The translations under genes were made by a program, and so were the position numbers. From NCBI GenBank assembly GCA_965229765.1, contig CBDDJT010000002.1:868001-932000 (forward strand): DNA of 64,000 bases. The letters are read 5' to 3'. How positions within the stretch are numbered: position 1 is the first letter of the stretch; each line of letters starts with the position of its first letter. This stretch comes from ASV31 sp965229765. Its GTDB lineage: Bacteria; Pseudomonadota; Alphaproteobacteria; Rhodobacterales; Rhodobacteraceae. The notes below the pieces were generated by a model, which saw only the letters and a list, made by a program, of their open reading frames with translations, did not search any database and was not told the origin of the DNA. Of this stretch, positions 43,156 to 53,197 are shown one piece after another.

Positions 43156-44507
43156 CCCCGGGGTCGGTCCTGTTCCTGGACGACGAGGATCACATCCGGC
43201 TGGCCGCCGAACAGACGCTGGGGCTGGCCGATCTTGCCGTAACCTGCTTTGCCGAACCCGACAAGGTGCTGCCCGAGATCGGGCGCCACGTGGACGCGGT
43301 GCTTGTCACCGACATACGGATGCCCGGAATGGACGGGCTGCAACTCATGGCCCGCGCGCTGGAAATCGACCCGGAATTCCCGGTGGTGCTTATCACCGGG
43401 CATGGCGACGTGGACCTTGCGGTGCAGTCGATGCGCGACGGGGCCTATGACTTTCTGGAAAAGCCCTATGCCCCCAGCCGTCTGGTCGAAACCTGCCGCC
43501 GGGCGCTGGACAAGCGGCGGCTGACACTGGAAAACCGCGCGCTGCGACGGCAGGTGGGCGGGCGCGACACGGTCGAGGCGCGTCTGGTGGGCCGCAGTGC
43601 GCCGATGGTGGCGCTGCGCCAGTCCCTGCGCGCCGTGGCCGACACAGAGGCGGACGTTCTGATCGTGGGCGCCACGGGCACCGGCAAGGAGGTGGCCGCG
43701 CGCGCGCTTCACCGCGCCAGCGCGCGCGGCGAAAAGCCCTTCGTGCCCATCAACTGCGCCGCCCTGCCCGAAGCCCTGATCGAAAGCGAGTTGTTCGGGC
43801 ACGAGGCCGGCGCCTTTCCCGGCGCGACGCGGGCACGCTTCGGCCGGTTCGAGCACGCCCGTGGCGGTACCGTGTTCCTTGACGAACTGGACAGCCTGCC
43901 GCTGCCGCTTCAGGCCAAGCTGCTGCACGCGATTCAGGACAGGGCGATCACGCGGCTGGGCTCGAACGAGCCGGTGACGCTGGACGTGCGGTTCATCGCG
44001 GCCTCCAAGGCAGATCTCGTGGCCGAGGCCGAGGCGGGCCGCTTTCGCTCTGACCTTGCCTATCGGCTGAACGTGGTGACACTGCGTATGCCGTCGCTTG
44101 CCGAGCGGCGCGAGGACGTGCCACGGATCTTCATCCATCTCGTGAACGAGGCGGCGGCGCGCTACAAGCGGCCCGTGCCAGATGTGCCGGGCGCGGTGCT
44201 GGCGACCGTGGCCGGGCGCGACTGGCCCGGCAACGTGCGCGAACTGCGCAACGCCGCCGACCGCTATGCGCTGGGTCTGCCGCTCGATCTTCATGACGGC
44301 GCGCCGGACCGCGACGCGACGGCGCAGGGCGCGACACTCGCCGACCAGGTCGCGGCGCATGAAAAGGCGCTGATCTCGGCCGCGCTGGCAGCCCACGGCG
44401 GCAGCCTGCGTGCCACCTACGAGGGACTTGGCCTGTCAAGAAAGGCGCTTTACGAGAAGATGCGCAAGCACGGCCTGACCCGCGACGACAGCCCCGAGGA
44501 CGACTGA
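43152..44507 (+). CDS. dctD: DctD-like sigma-54-type response regulator with variant GAFPGA loop
   Basis: A 451-residue NtrC-family activator. Receiver domain: Asp54 in VTDIRMPGMDG, Lys in FLEKPY. AAA+ domain: Walker A GATGTGKE near 173, Walker B GGTVFLDELDS near 240, GNVRELRNA near 367. Fis-type HTH: GLSRKALYEKMRKHGL at the C-terminus. The sigma-54 contact motif, normally GAFTGA, reads G220-A-F-P-G-A225, with Pro for the key Thr (codon 43818-43820). This could change or remove sigma-54 contact; see findings. The gene is coupled to the kinase gene and a small terminator follows. Confidence 0.87.
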   Translation: MTPGSVLFLDDEDHIRLAAEQTLGLADLAVTCFAEPDKVLPEIGRHVDAVLVTDIRMPGMDGLQLMARALEIDPEFPVVLITGHGDVDLAVQSMRDGAYDFLEKPYAPSRLVETCRRALDKRRLTLENRALRRQVGGRDTVEARLVGRSAPMVALRQSLRAVADTEADVLIVGATGTGKEVAARALHRASARGEKPFVPINCAALPEALIESELFGHEAGAFPGATRARFGRFEHARGGTVFLDELDSLPLPLQAKLLHAIQDRAITRLGSNEPVTLDVRFIAASKADLVAEAEAGRFRSDLAYRLNVVTLRMPSLAERREDVPRIFIHLVNEAAARYKRPVPDVPGAVLATVAGRDWPGNVRELRNAADRYALGLPLDLHDGAPDRDATAQGATLADQVAAHEKALISAALAAHGGSLRATYEGLGLSRKALYEKMRKHGLTRDDSPEDD

Positions 44508-44569
44508 TCCGCACCGATGTGTCGGATCGGTGACGCCTGTTAGCGCCCCGTGTTCCCGTTCCGACCCAA

Positions 44570-44593
44570 TGCCGCGCTGCGGCACGGGTTTTT
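44570..44593 (+). terminator. Weak terminator after dctD
   Basis: TGCCGC (44570-44575) and GCGGCA (44579-44584) form a 6-bp stem with a GCT loop. CGGG and five T residues (44589-44593) follow. The remainder of the gap to 44765 is GC-rich and shows only a GGAGGAG ribosome binding site just before the next ATG. Confidence 0.5.
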
Positions 44594-44765
44594 GCAGGGC
44601 AGCACGCTCATGGGTGCTTGAATCACCCGCCTTCGCACCTGACACCCGCCCTCGACCGCGCGCCCCGACGGGGGGCGGGGCCGTTCCGGCGACAGCCGCT
44701 GGAACGCAACCACGCCCCGGGGCAGCGCCATGCGCGGCGCGACCGGGCAGAGGAGGAGAGACCAC

Positions 44766-45746
44766 ATGAACTTGACCACCATCGCAATCGCCGCCAGCGT
44801 CGCGGTCACCGCGACCGCCACCGTCGCGCAGGACCGCACCGGCTGGCCCGACAGCTTCACCGTCGGCACCGCCTCGCAGGGCGGCACCTATTTCGCCTAT
44901 GGCTCTGGCTGGGCGAACCTTGTTGCCGAAGAGCTGGGCATGTCCGGCGGCGGCGAAGTCACCGGCGGCCCGATGCAGAACATGGCACTTGTCCACACCG
45001 GCGATGCGGCCTTCGGCATGACCACCATGGGCCCCGCGGCGGAATCGCTTGCCGGCACCAACCCGATCGCGCCCGGCCTGGCCATGGACATGGCCTGCGC
45101 CATGTTCCCGATGTATCAGACGCCGTTCTCGATCACCGCGCTTGCGTCCTCGGGCATCACCTCTGTCGCCGACATCCCGGCCGGTGCCAAGATCGGCTTT
45201 GGTCCCGCGGGCTCGACCTCGGACACTTACTTCCCGCGCATGATGGAAACGCTTGGCGTCGATTTCGAGCGCCGCAACGGCGGCTGGTCCGACCTTGGCG
45301 GCCAGCTTCAGGATGGCCTTCTGGACGTGATCGCCTTTGCCGCCGGTGTGCCGGTGCCCGCGGTCAGCCAGCTTGAGGTGCAGACCGACATCAACATCAT
45401 CGAGTTCACCGAGGCCGAGCAGGCCACGATCCTTGGCGCCTTCCCCGTGTCGGGCTTCGAGATCGCGGCGGACACCTACTCCACTCTGGAAGCCCCGGCG
45501 CGCTCGGTGTCGATGTGGAACTTCGCCATCGCCAACTGCGACCTGCCCGCCAGCTTCGTCGAGGCCGCGGTCAATGTCGTGATGTCGGACAACGAGCGCA
45601 TGGTGAACATCCACCGCGCCGCCCGGTCCACGCTGCCCGAGAACTGGGACAAGAACGGCGTGCTGAAATGGCACCCCGGTGCGGCCAAGTGGTTCAAGGA
45701 AAACGCCGGCGCCGATATCCCGGACGACATGATCCACGGCATGTGA
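44766..45746 (+). CDS. TAXI-family TRAP transporter substrate-binding protein
   Basis: Periplasmic receptor of a TRAP transporter, 326 residues, with a signal peptide cleaved around TVAQD (residues 19-23). The TAXI signature is visible: FTVGTASQGGTYFAYGSGWANLV near residue 31 (cited as GTASQGGTYFAYG), then GGPMQNMALVHTGDAAFGM near 65 and GKIGFGPAGSTSD-like GAKIGFGPAGST near 138. Substrates of TAXI systems include glutamate or other carboxylates in characterised cases; here it is unknown. AGGAGGAG lies 9-16 bases upstream of the ATG. A perfect hairpin separates it from the permease gene. Confidence 0.9.
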   Translation: MNLTTIAIAASVAVTATATVAQDRTGWPDSFTVGTASQGGTYFAYGSGWANLVAEELGMSGGGEVTGGPMQNMALVHTGDAAFGMTTMGPAAESLAGTNPIAPGLAMDMACAMFPMYQTPFSITALASSGITSVADIPAGAKIGFGPAGSTSDTYFPRMMETLGVDFERRNGGWSDLGGQLQDGLLDVIAFAAGVPVPAVSQLEVQTDINIIEFTEAEQATILGAFPVSGFEIAADTYSTLEAPARSVSMWNFAIANCDLPASFVEAAVNVVMSDNERMVNIHRAARSTLPENWDKNGVLKWHPGAAKWFKENAGADIPDDMIHGM

Positions 45747-45765
45747 TCCGGCCGGAGTGACAACC

Positions 45766-45797
45766 GCACGGGCCGCGCCTGACGGCGCGGCCCGTGC
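45766..45797 (+). terminator. Intercistronic 14-bp hairpin between TRAP receptor and permease
   Basis: GCACGGGCCGCGCC (45766-45779) pairs perfectly with GGCGCGGCCCGTGC (45784-45797), loop TGAC, and no T-run follows. Placement after the receptor gene suits partial termination or 3' stabilisation, which would give more receptor than permease. Confidence 0.6.
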
Positions 45798-45860
45798 CAT
45801 TTCCGGCTCCGCGCACACCGCGCGCCGCCGCACAGCACGACCAGCCGAGGGAGAGGCAGG

Positions 45861-48092
45861 ATGGCGGACCAGACCGCAGATGACGAGCACCTGATCGCGG
45901 AAGGTGTCGACGAGGAACCGATCGAGGCGAACCGCCGGATGTTCGAAGGCTGGGGGGCCTGGACCATCGCGGCCCTCGCCACGCTTTATGCCGCCTTCCA
46001 CATGGCGGCGCTGAACGGCGTGTCCATCTCGGACTACACCGGGATCGAGATCCCCTTTCTGCCCAGCTTTCCGCTTGAAACCTGGAATTTCCGCATCGTC
46101 CATGTGGCGGGCGCCCTGTTCCTGGGCTTCCTGCTGTTCGCGTCGAACCGGTTCGGCGAAGAGTACGGCAAGGACACCCCGGCGATCGGCTATCTGTCCA
46201 TCGCGCTGATGGCGCCAGCGATCTTCGCCACGGGCGTGGCCATCTGGTTCGGCCTTCAGATCCAGGACGGCGTGATGTGGAACGGCATCGACGCAACGAT
46301 CAAGTTCCGCGAGACATGGCTTTTCGGCGTGCCGCTGCTGGTGGCGACGGTGGGGGGCATCGTCGTGTCGTGGTTCCATCGACGGCACCGCGGGGGCTTT
46401 GCCGCGCCCGACCTCGTGCTGGGGGTCTGCGCCATCGCGGTCGCGATCTATCTCATCACCATCTACGGCACGCTGATGCGCAACTCGACCGGCACGCCGT
46501 TCGCGCCCATCGGCATCTCGATCGCCGCGGTTGCCGGCACGCTTCTGATCATGGAACTGACCCGCCGCATGGCGGGGCTGGCGCTTATTATCATCGCCAC
46601 GGTGTTTCTGGCCTACGTGTTTCTCGGCCAGTACATGCCGGGCTTCCTGAACTCTCCGGCGATCAGCTGGCAGAGGTTCTTCAGCCAGGTCTACACAGAC
46701 GCCGGTATCCTTGGGCCGACAACGGCGGTGTCGTCGACCTATATCATCCTCTTCATCATCTTCGCGGCCTTCCTTCAGGCGTCGAAGGTGGGCGACTACT
46801 TCGTCAATTTCGCCTTCGCGGCGGCGGGCCGCGCGCGCGGCGGCCCGGCCAAGGTGGCGATCTTCGCCTCGGGCCTCATGGGCATGATCAACGGCACCTC
46901 GGCGGGCAACGTGGTGGCGACGGGATCGCTGACGATACCGCTGATGAAGAAGGTCGGATATCACAAGAAGACCGCCGGCGCGGTCGAGGCCGCGGCGTCC
47001 ACGGGCGGGCAGATCATGCCGCCGATCATGGGCGCCGGCGCCTTCATCATGGCCGAGATCACCGGCATTCCCTACACCGACATCGCCATCGCGGCGATCA
47101 TCCCGGCGGTGCTCTATTTCGTGTCCGTCTACTTCATGGTGGATTTCGAGGCGGCCAAGCTGGGCATGCGGGGGATGCGCGAGGACGAGCTGCCGAAGTT
47201 CGCCAAGATGGTGCGGCAGGTCTACCTGTTCCTGCCGATCATCATCCTGATCGTCGCGCTGTTCATGGGGTATTCGGTGATCCGGGCAGGCACGCTGGCC
47301 ACGATCTCGGCTGCCGTGGTCAGCTGGCTGACCCCCTACCGGATGGGCCTGCGGTCGATCCTGCACGCGTTCCAGCTGGCGGGGATCATGTCGATCCAGA
47401 TCATCGCGGTCTGCGCCTGCGCAGGCATCATCGTGGGGGTCATCAGCCTGACCGGCGTCGGTGCGCGGTTCTCGAACCTGCTGCTGGGCCTGGCAGAGGC
47501 CAGCCAGCTTCTGGCGCTGTTCTTCGCCATGTGCATTGCGATCCTTCTTGGCATGGGCATGCCGACCACGGCGGCCTATGCTGTCGCGGCCTCGGTCGTC
47601 GCGCCGGGCCTGATCGAGCTGGGGATCCCGCAATTAACCGCGCATTTCTTCGTCTTCTACTTCGCCGTACTGTCGGCCATCACGCCGCCCGTGGCGCTGG
47701 CCAGCTACGCGGCGGCGGGGATCTCGGGCGCGAACCCGATGGAGACATCGGTGGCGTCCTTCAAGATCGGTATCGCGGCCTTCATCGTGCCCTTCATGTT
47801 CTTCTACAACTCGGCCCTGCTGATGGACGGCGCATGGCACGAGGTGGCACGGGCCGGCACGACCGCGGTGGCGGGCGTCTTCCTTCTGTCGGCCAGCGTG
47901 CAGGGCTGGTTCATGGGGCGGCGCGCGTCGTGGACGGGGCGGCTGATCCTGATCCTCGCGGCGCTCTTCATGATCGAGGGCGGCGGGATCACCGACCTGA
48001 TCGGCATCGCGCTGGCGGGACTTGCGTTCTTCGTCCAGCGGGTGATCCGCCCCGATCCGGACGCGGGACTGGACCTGCGCGGCGCGGACTGA
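45861..48092 (+). CDS. TRAP transporter fused permease (4-TM + 12-TM)
   Basis: A 743-residue inner-membrane protein fusing the small DctQ-like and large DctM-like subunits, as usual in TAXI-type TRAP systems. After a 35-residue acidic N-terminus, about four helices lead to the large part. Conserved transport segments include GLMGMINGTSAGNVVATGSLTIPLM near residue 335 (cited as NGTSAGNVVATGS), GGQIMPPIMGAGAFIMAE near 385 and GMGMPTTAAYAVAA near 560. SAITPPVALASYAAAGI near 612 follows. A C-terminal helical extension (about 660-735) matches the DUF3394-like tail. It uses a sodium or proton gradient with the receptor encoded upstream. Confidence 0.92.
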   Translation: MADQTADDEHLIAEGVDEEPIEANRRMFEGWGAWTIAALATLYAAFHMAALNGVSISDYTGIEIPFLPSFPLETWNFRIVHVAGALFLGFLLFASNRFGEEYGKDTPAIGYLSIALMAPAIFATGVAIWFGLQIQDGVMWNGIDATIKFRETWLFGVPLLVATVGGIVVSWFHRRHRGGFAAPDLVLGVCAIAVAIYLITIYGTLMRNSTGTPFAPIGISIAAVAGTLLIMELTRRMAGLALIIIATVFLAYVFLGQYMPGFLNSPAISWQRFFSQVYTDAGILGPTTAVSSTYIILFIIFAAFLQASKVGDYFVNFAFAAAGRARGGPAKVAIFASGLMGMINGTSAGNVVATGSLTIPLMKKVGYHKKTAGAVEAAASTGGQIMPPIMGAGAFIMAEITGIPYTDIAIAAIIPAVLYFVSVYFMVDFEAAKLGMRGMREDELPKFAKMVRQVYLFLPIIILIVALFMGYSVIRAGTLATISAAVVSWLTPYRMGLRSILHAFQLAGIMSIQIIAVCACAGIIVGVISLTGVGARFSNLLLGLAEASQLLALFFAMCIAILLGMGMPTTAAYAVAASVVAPGLIELGIPQLTAHFFVFYFAVLSAITPPVALASYAAAGISGANPMETSVASFKIGIAAFIVPFMFFYNSALLMDGAWHEVARAGTTAVAGVFLLSASVQGWFMGRRASWTGRLILILAALFMIEGGGITDLIGIALAGLAFFVQRVIRPDPDAGLDLRGAD

Positions 48093-48096
48093 TCCT

Positions 48097-48133
48097 TGCG
48101 GCCCTGTCCCTGATGATCGGGGCCGGGGCCGCA
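48097..48133 (+). terminator. Hairpin after the TRAP permease
   Basis: TGCGGCCC (48097-48104) pairs with GGGCCGCA (48126-48133), with an inner TCCC/GGGG pairing. No T-run follows. GC content drops sharply immediately beyond it. Confidence 0.45.
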
Positions 48134-48159
48134 GGTCGCGCATTCACCTGAACCGGCGA

Positions 48160-49190
48160 CCAAGTTAAAAAGCAGAGTATTCTGAATATCTAGCAGATAC
48201 GGTTGCAGACCAAGGACTGAGGCCACCAAATGCTCCAATGAACCCCAAACGCGACGCCGCTTGCCAAAAAATAGTACCGCATACATCTTTAACGACGATA
48301 CGGCGCCACCATATTTTCTTCAGGTTGCAAACGTATCCGGAGGTAAAGATGCGCAATCCAATGATTTCATTGTTGATTTTTCTCACATTCGCCCTCGCGA
48401 ACCCGGCAAAGGCAGATGTAAATTGGGGCAACTTGGCCATTGAAGTATTTGAGAGCGTGGGAGCCAATCCAAGTTATATAAAGGAAAGAACAAAAGACTA
48501 TTCTCTAGATGGATGGATGGCAGCTTCGGTTGCCGAGGTTACAGCCGCAGGAACGGCCGTATGTGCAATTCCAATTGCACACGTACCTGCGCTGATTGCA
48601 GAGTTTCCATACTATTTGAGAGAAGTGTACAACTCAAGCCTCGGTGTTGGCGCTATTATATACGGCCCAATCTCACAGGACGACTTTGAAGCTCTAATGT
48701 ACGTTTGGGCAGGCGGCAATCTTCCCTCGGCGGGACAAATGGAGTATATCGCCGAAATGAGTGCGTGGGCAGCAGCAACATTTGGGGCGACTGCACTGAC
48801 AATGCCGCTGTCAGCAATAAGCGAGAAATTCTCTATCGCCGAGTCAACGGGCAAACAGGGTGTTCTGGCAAAAATAGCTGATGCAACCACTGACTATGTC
48901 AAACTGGAAGTCTCAAAAAAACTTGCATCGAAGTTTGTTGCGCAAGAAATCGGCGTAAAAGCCGGAGCGAAGTTTGCCAGTAAGATCGCGGCAAAGGTTG
49001 CATACAAAATATCGGCAAAATATGGAGCAAAGATTGCTTCCGGCTTCTGGCCTATTGTCGGCGCAGGAATTTGCGGCGCGGCCAACGGTGGGCTGATGTA
49101 CAGCATCCTTGACGCTTCGCGCGAATATTACCTGCACAAGAGAACTGCAATACTCTCTCTGAATTAGGTAGCGAAGCTTCGCCTATTCAA
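48160..49190. other. AT-rich island, probably acquired DNA
   Basis: Sample lines inside this interval count at about 45-50% G+C against roughly 65-70% on both sides, and codon use shifts to A/T-ending codons. It contains one gene (48349-49167) and no transposase, integrase, tRNA or obvious flanking repeats. The boundaries are soft, set by eye. Confidence 0.7.
48349..49167 (+). CDS. Secreted protein of unknown function with Lys/Ala helix and Gly-rich C-terminal hairpin
   Basis: 272 residues. A signal peptide (RNPMISLLIFLTFALANPAKA) is followed by an acidic N-terminal part, a hydrophobic stretch near 55-70 and a Lys/Ala-rich amphipathic run at about 180-235 (SKIAAKVAYKISAKYGAKIAS). The C-terminal hydrophobic hairpin GFWPIVGAGICGAANGGLMYS ends REYYLHK. 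The end of the protein loosely recalls EcsC-family C-termini, but I would not assign it. GGAGG at 48339-48343 sits five bases before ATG 48349, fixing the start over an upstream ATG at 48238. Base composition suggests transfer. Candidate roles: membrane-active effector or envelope protein. Confidence 0.7.
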   Translation: MRNPMISLLIFLTFALANPAKADVNWGNLAIEVFESVGANPSYIKERTKDYSLDGWMAASVAEVTAAGTAVCAIPIAHVPALIAEFPYYLREVYNSSLGVGAIIYGPISQDDFEALMYVWAGGNLPSAGQMEYIAEMSAWAAATFGATALTMPLSAISEKFSIAESTGKQGVLAKIADATTDYVKLEVSKKLASKFVAQEIGVKAGAKFASKIAAKVAYKISAKYGAKIASGFWPIVGAGICGAANGGLMYSILDASREYYLHKRTAILSLN

Positions 49191-49194
49191 GGAT

Positions 49195-49218
49195 AGCGGC
49201 CCAGCCTAGAGGGCCGCT
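49195..49218. terminator. Bidirectional hairpin after the AT-rich gene
   Basis: AGCGGCCC (49195-49202) and GGGCCGCT (49211-49218) form an 8-bp perfect stem with an 8-base loop between convergent genes. A shorter palindrome GCGAAGCTTCGC lies at 49171-49182. No long T-run on either strand. Confidence 0.5.
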
Positions 49219-49247
49219 GTTACCGACCGCCACCGGCATCTTTAGGA

Positions 49248-49736
49248 TCACAGCGGCAGCGCCGTCTCGGCCTTGATCTCCTCCATCGAGAGAAGCGCGG
49301 TCACGTTGTAGACGCGTACCTCGGAAATCAGCGCCTGGTAGAAGGCGTCATAGGCGCGGGCGTTGGCGACGCGGACCTTGAGGATATAGTCGATCTCGCC
49401 CGCCAGACGGTGCGCCTCCAGCACCTCGGGGCGGTCCAGAAGCGCCTTGAGAAAGCGGCGCTGCCAGTCGGCCTCATGTTCGCTGGTGCGGATCAGGACG
49501 AAGAAACACGCTTCGAATCCAAGGGCTTCGGGGTCGAGGATCACGGTCTGGCGGCGGATGACGCCGGCATCGCGCAGCTTGCGGATGCGGTTCCAGACGG
49601 GGGTTTTCGAGGAGCCGACGGCGCGGGCGATATCCTCCAGCGACTGGGCGGCATCGCGTTGCAGTTCGGACAGGATTTTCCGGTCGAGCGTATCGAGGCG
49701 GACGGGCGTTCGCTGTGGCGCGGGGTCACTGGACAT
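49248..49736 (-). CDS. Lrp/AsnC-family regulator
   Basis: A 162-residue leucine-responsive-type regulator. The N-terminal HTH has LDTLDRKILSELQRDAAQSLEDIA (cited as LDRKILSELQRD) and SSKTPVWNRIRKLRDAGVI, followed by a RAM effector domain (HRLAGEIDYILKVRV). It is divergent from the cysteine/sulfate operon, so it probably responds to cysteine or a related amino acid and controls that operon, by position. AAAGG precedes ATG 49736; a start at 49766 would include the ribosome binding site. The 110-base gap to cysG contains an AT-rich stretch (49803-49816) that could be part of its site. Confidence 0.87.
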   Translation of the reverse strand: MSSDPAPQRTPVRLDTLDRKILSELQRDAAQSLEDIARAVGSSKTPVWNRIRKLRDAGVIRRQTVILDPEALGFEACFFVLIRTSEHEADWQRRFLKALLDRPEVLEAHRLAGEIDYILKVRVANARAYDAFYQALISEVRVYNVTALLSMEEIKAETALPL

Positions 49737-49846
49737 CGGTTCGCCTTTCTGCGGAATCCGGAACACACGTCCTTATCTAGCCGCGCATCTGGAAGAACGA
49801 CAGGAAAATATTCTATGTTTCGCCGTGAAACTACGGGAAACGGACG

Positions 49847-51244
49847 ATGCAGCATTTTCCAATCTTCCTCGATCTGGCAGGCCGCCGGGTGGTCATCGCG
49901 GGCGGCGGCGCGGCGGCGCTGGCCAAGCTGCGCCTTCTGGACCGGACCGGGGCGCAGATCACCGTTTTCGCCGAAACCCCCGATCCGGCCATTGTCGGCA
50001 TCACGTCGGCAAAACGTCGGCATCTGGTCGGGCGCGCCTTCGGCCCCGGCGACGCGCTGTGCGCCGCGCTGGTCTATGCCGCGACAGAGGACGCCGCCGA
50101 GGATGCGCGCATCGCCGCCATCGCGCGGGCCGAGGGCGCGCTGGTCAACATCGTCGACAACCTGTCGGACAGTCAGTTCATCACGCCCGCCATCGTCGAC
50201 CGCGACCCGGTGACGATCGCCATCGGCACCGAGGGCGCGGCCCCGGTGCTGGCCCGCGCCATCAAGCGCGACCTCGAAGACCGCCTGCCCGCCACGCTGG
50301 GGATGCTGGCGCGGATCGGCAAGGCGTTCCGCCCGCTGGCCGAGGCGCTGCCGATGGGCGCGCGCCGCCGCGACTTCTGGGCGGAGTATTACCACGATAC
50401 CGGCCCGCGCGCCGCCGAGGCGGGCGAAGAGGCCGTGAAGGCCGCCCTGCCCGCCCTGCTGGAACGTCACCTGTCCGCCGCCCCGCGCAAGGGCGCCGTG
50501 GATTTCGTGGGCGCCGGTCCCGGCGACCCCGAGCTTCTGACGATGAAGGCGCGCGCGGCGCTGGACCGCGCCGACGTGGTGATCCACGACCGGCTGGTGC
50601 CCGCCCCGATCCTTGAACTGGCCCGCCGCGAGGCCACGGTGATCGAGGCCGGCAAGACCGGCTTTGGCCCGGCCATGCCACAGGACGAGATCAACGCGCT
50701 GATGGTGGCCCACGCAGGCGCGGGCGCGCAGGTGGTGCGGCTGAAGTCCGGCGACCCCACGGTCTTTGGCCGTCTGGACGAAGAGATCGCGGCGCTGGAG
50801 GCCGCAGGGCTCGACTGGCGCATCGTGCCGGGGATCACCGCCGCGTCCGCCGCCGCCGCCAGCCTTGGGCAAAGCCTGACCCGGCGGGGGCGCAATTCGG
50901 ACCTGCGGGTGCTGACGGGGCACGACATCGACGGCTTCGCCGACCACGACTGGCGCACGCTGGCCCGCCCCGGCGCGGTGGCCGCCATCTACATGGGCAA
51001 GCGCGCCGCGCGGTTCCTGCAAGGCCGGCTGATGATGCATGGCGCGGACCCGGCGACGCCGGTCAGCGCGGTAGAGAACGCCTCGCGCCCCGACCAGCGG
51101 GTGATCCGCTGCACGCTGGGCACGCTCAACGACGACCTTGCCGCCGCGGGCCTGACCGGCCCGGCGGTGCTGATGCTGGGGCTGGCACCGCGCGACGCGG
51201 AAACCGCCCTGACCGCAACCGAGACACAGGAGATCGCGCTATGA
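49847..51244 (+). CDS. cysG: Sirohaem synthase CysG (trifunctional)
   Basis: 465 residues. The N-terminal half oxidises precorrin-2 and inserts iron (NAD motif RRVVIAGGGAAALAKLRLL in part, near 13; NIVDNLSDSQFITPAIVDRD in part, near 100). The C-terminal half methylates uroporphyrinogen III (VGAGPGDPELLTMKA near 222, HDRLVP near 247, VVRLKSGDPTVFGR near 300, GITAASAAAASL near 328). It supplies sirohaem for the sulfite reductase downstream. Residues about 50-64 (VGITSAKRRHLVGR) are encoded by the 11-bp-phased GTCGGCA repeat and look unlike the family. It overlaps the DUF2849 gene by ATGA. Confidence 0.94.
   Translation: MQHFPIFLDLAGRRVVIAGGGAAALAKLRLLDRTGAQITVFAETPDPAIVGITSAKRRHLVGRAFGPGDALCAALVYAATEDAAEDARIAAIARAEGALVNIVDNLSDSQFITPAIVDRDPVTIAIGTEGAAPVLARAIKRDLEDRLPATLGMLARIGKAFRPLAEALPMGARRRDFWAEYYHDTGPRAAEAGEEAVKAALPALLERHLSAAPRKGAVDFVGAGPGDPELLTMKARAALDRADVVIHDRLVPAPILELARREATVIEAGKTGFGPAMPQDEINALMVAHAGAGAQVVRLKSGDPTVFGRLDEEIAALEAAGLDWRIVPGITAASAAAASLGQSLTRRGRNSDLRVLTGHDIDGFADHDWRTLARPGAVAAIYMGKRAARFLQGRLMMHGADPATPVSAVENASRPDQRVIRCTLGTLNDDLAAAGLTGPAVLMLGLAPRDAETALTATETQEIAL
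49994..50037 (+). repeat. Four 11-bp-phased GTCGGCA repeats inside cysG
   Basis: GTCGGCA starts at 49994, 50005 and 50016, with GTCGGGC at 50027, an exact 11-base period. Over the first 29 bases only three positions differ from the intergenic array at 25413. Because 11 is not a multiple of three, the units are read in rotating frames. Confidence 0.7.
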
Positions 51245-51529
51245 GCCGTGGCTTCACCCCTTCCGTCGTCACCGCCAACGACCTTCTGCGGGGCGACGTG
51301 GTCTGGCTGACCGCCGACGACCGCTGGTCGCGCGACATGGCCGAGGCCGAACTGATCGAGGACGAGGCGCATGGGCAGATCCGGCTGCTGCACGCCCAGG
51401 CCCAGCCCGGCGCCGTCGTCGGCGCCTACCTGGCAGAGGCCAAGGCAGGCCCGCGCGGCCCGCAACCGATCCATTTCCGCGAGGCGATCCGCGCCTCCGG
51501 CCCCACCATCCCCGTGACGGAGACGGCCC

Positions 51530-51537
<8 letters not shown>
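51241..51537 (+). CDS. DUF2849 protein of the sulfate-assimilation operon
   Basis: A 98-residue small protein starting with SRGFTPSVVTANDLLRGDVVWL (cited as VVTANDLLRGDVVWL), the DUF2849 signature, and ending near the cysI start. The family is found between cysG and cysI in many alphaproteobacteria, so it likely supports sulfite reductase assembly or regulation; no biochemical role is known to me. ATG 51241 overlaps the cysG stop. Its last eight bases overlap cysI. Confidence 0.82.

Positions 51538-53186
<1,649 letters not shown>

Positions 53187-53197
<11 letters not shown>

Noticed and set aside
44538..44546. TGTTAGCGC half-site of the LacI-type operator upstream of the TRAP receptor gene
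   Set aside because: Only the left half matches; the right half (CCCGT) has no symmetry.
44581..44596. GGCAC...TTGCA resembling a sigma-54 promoter before the TRAP genes
   Set aside because: The GG to GC distance is one base too long (13 instead of 12), and the element is part of the hairpin and T-run of the dctD terminator.
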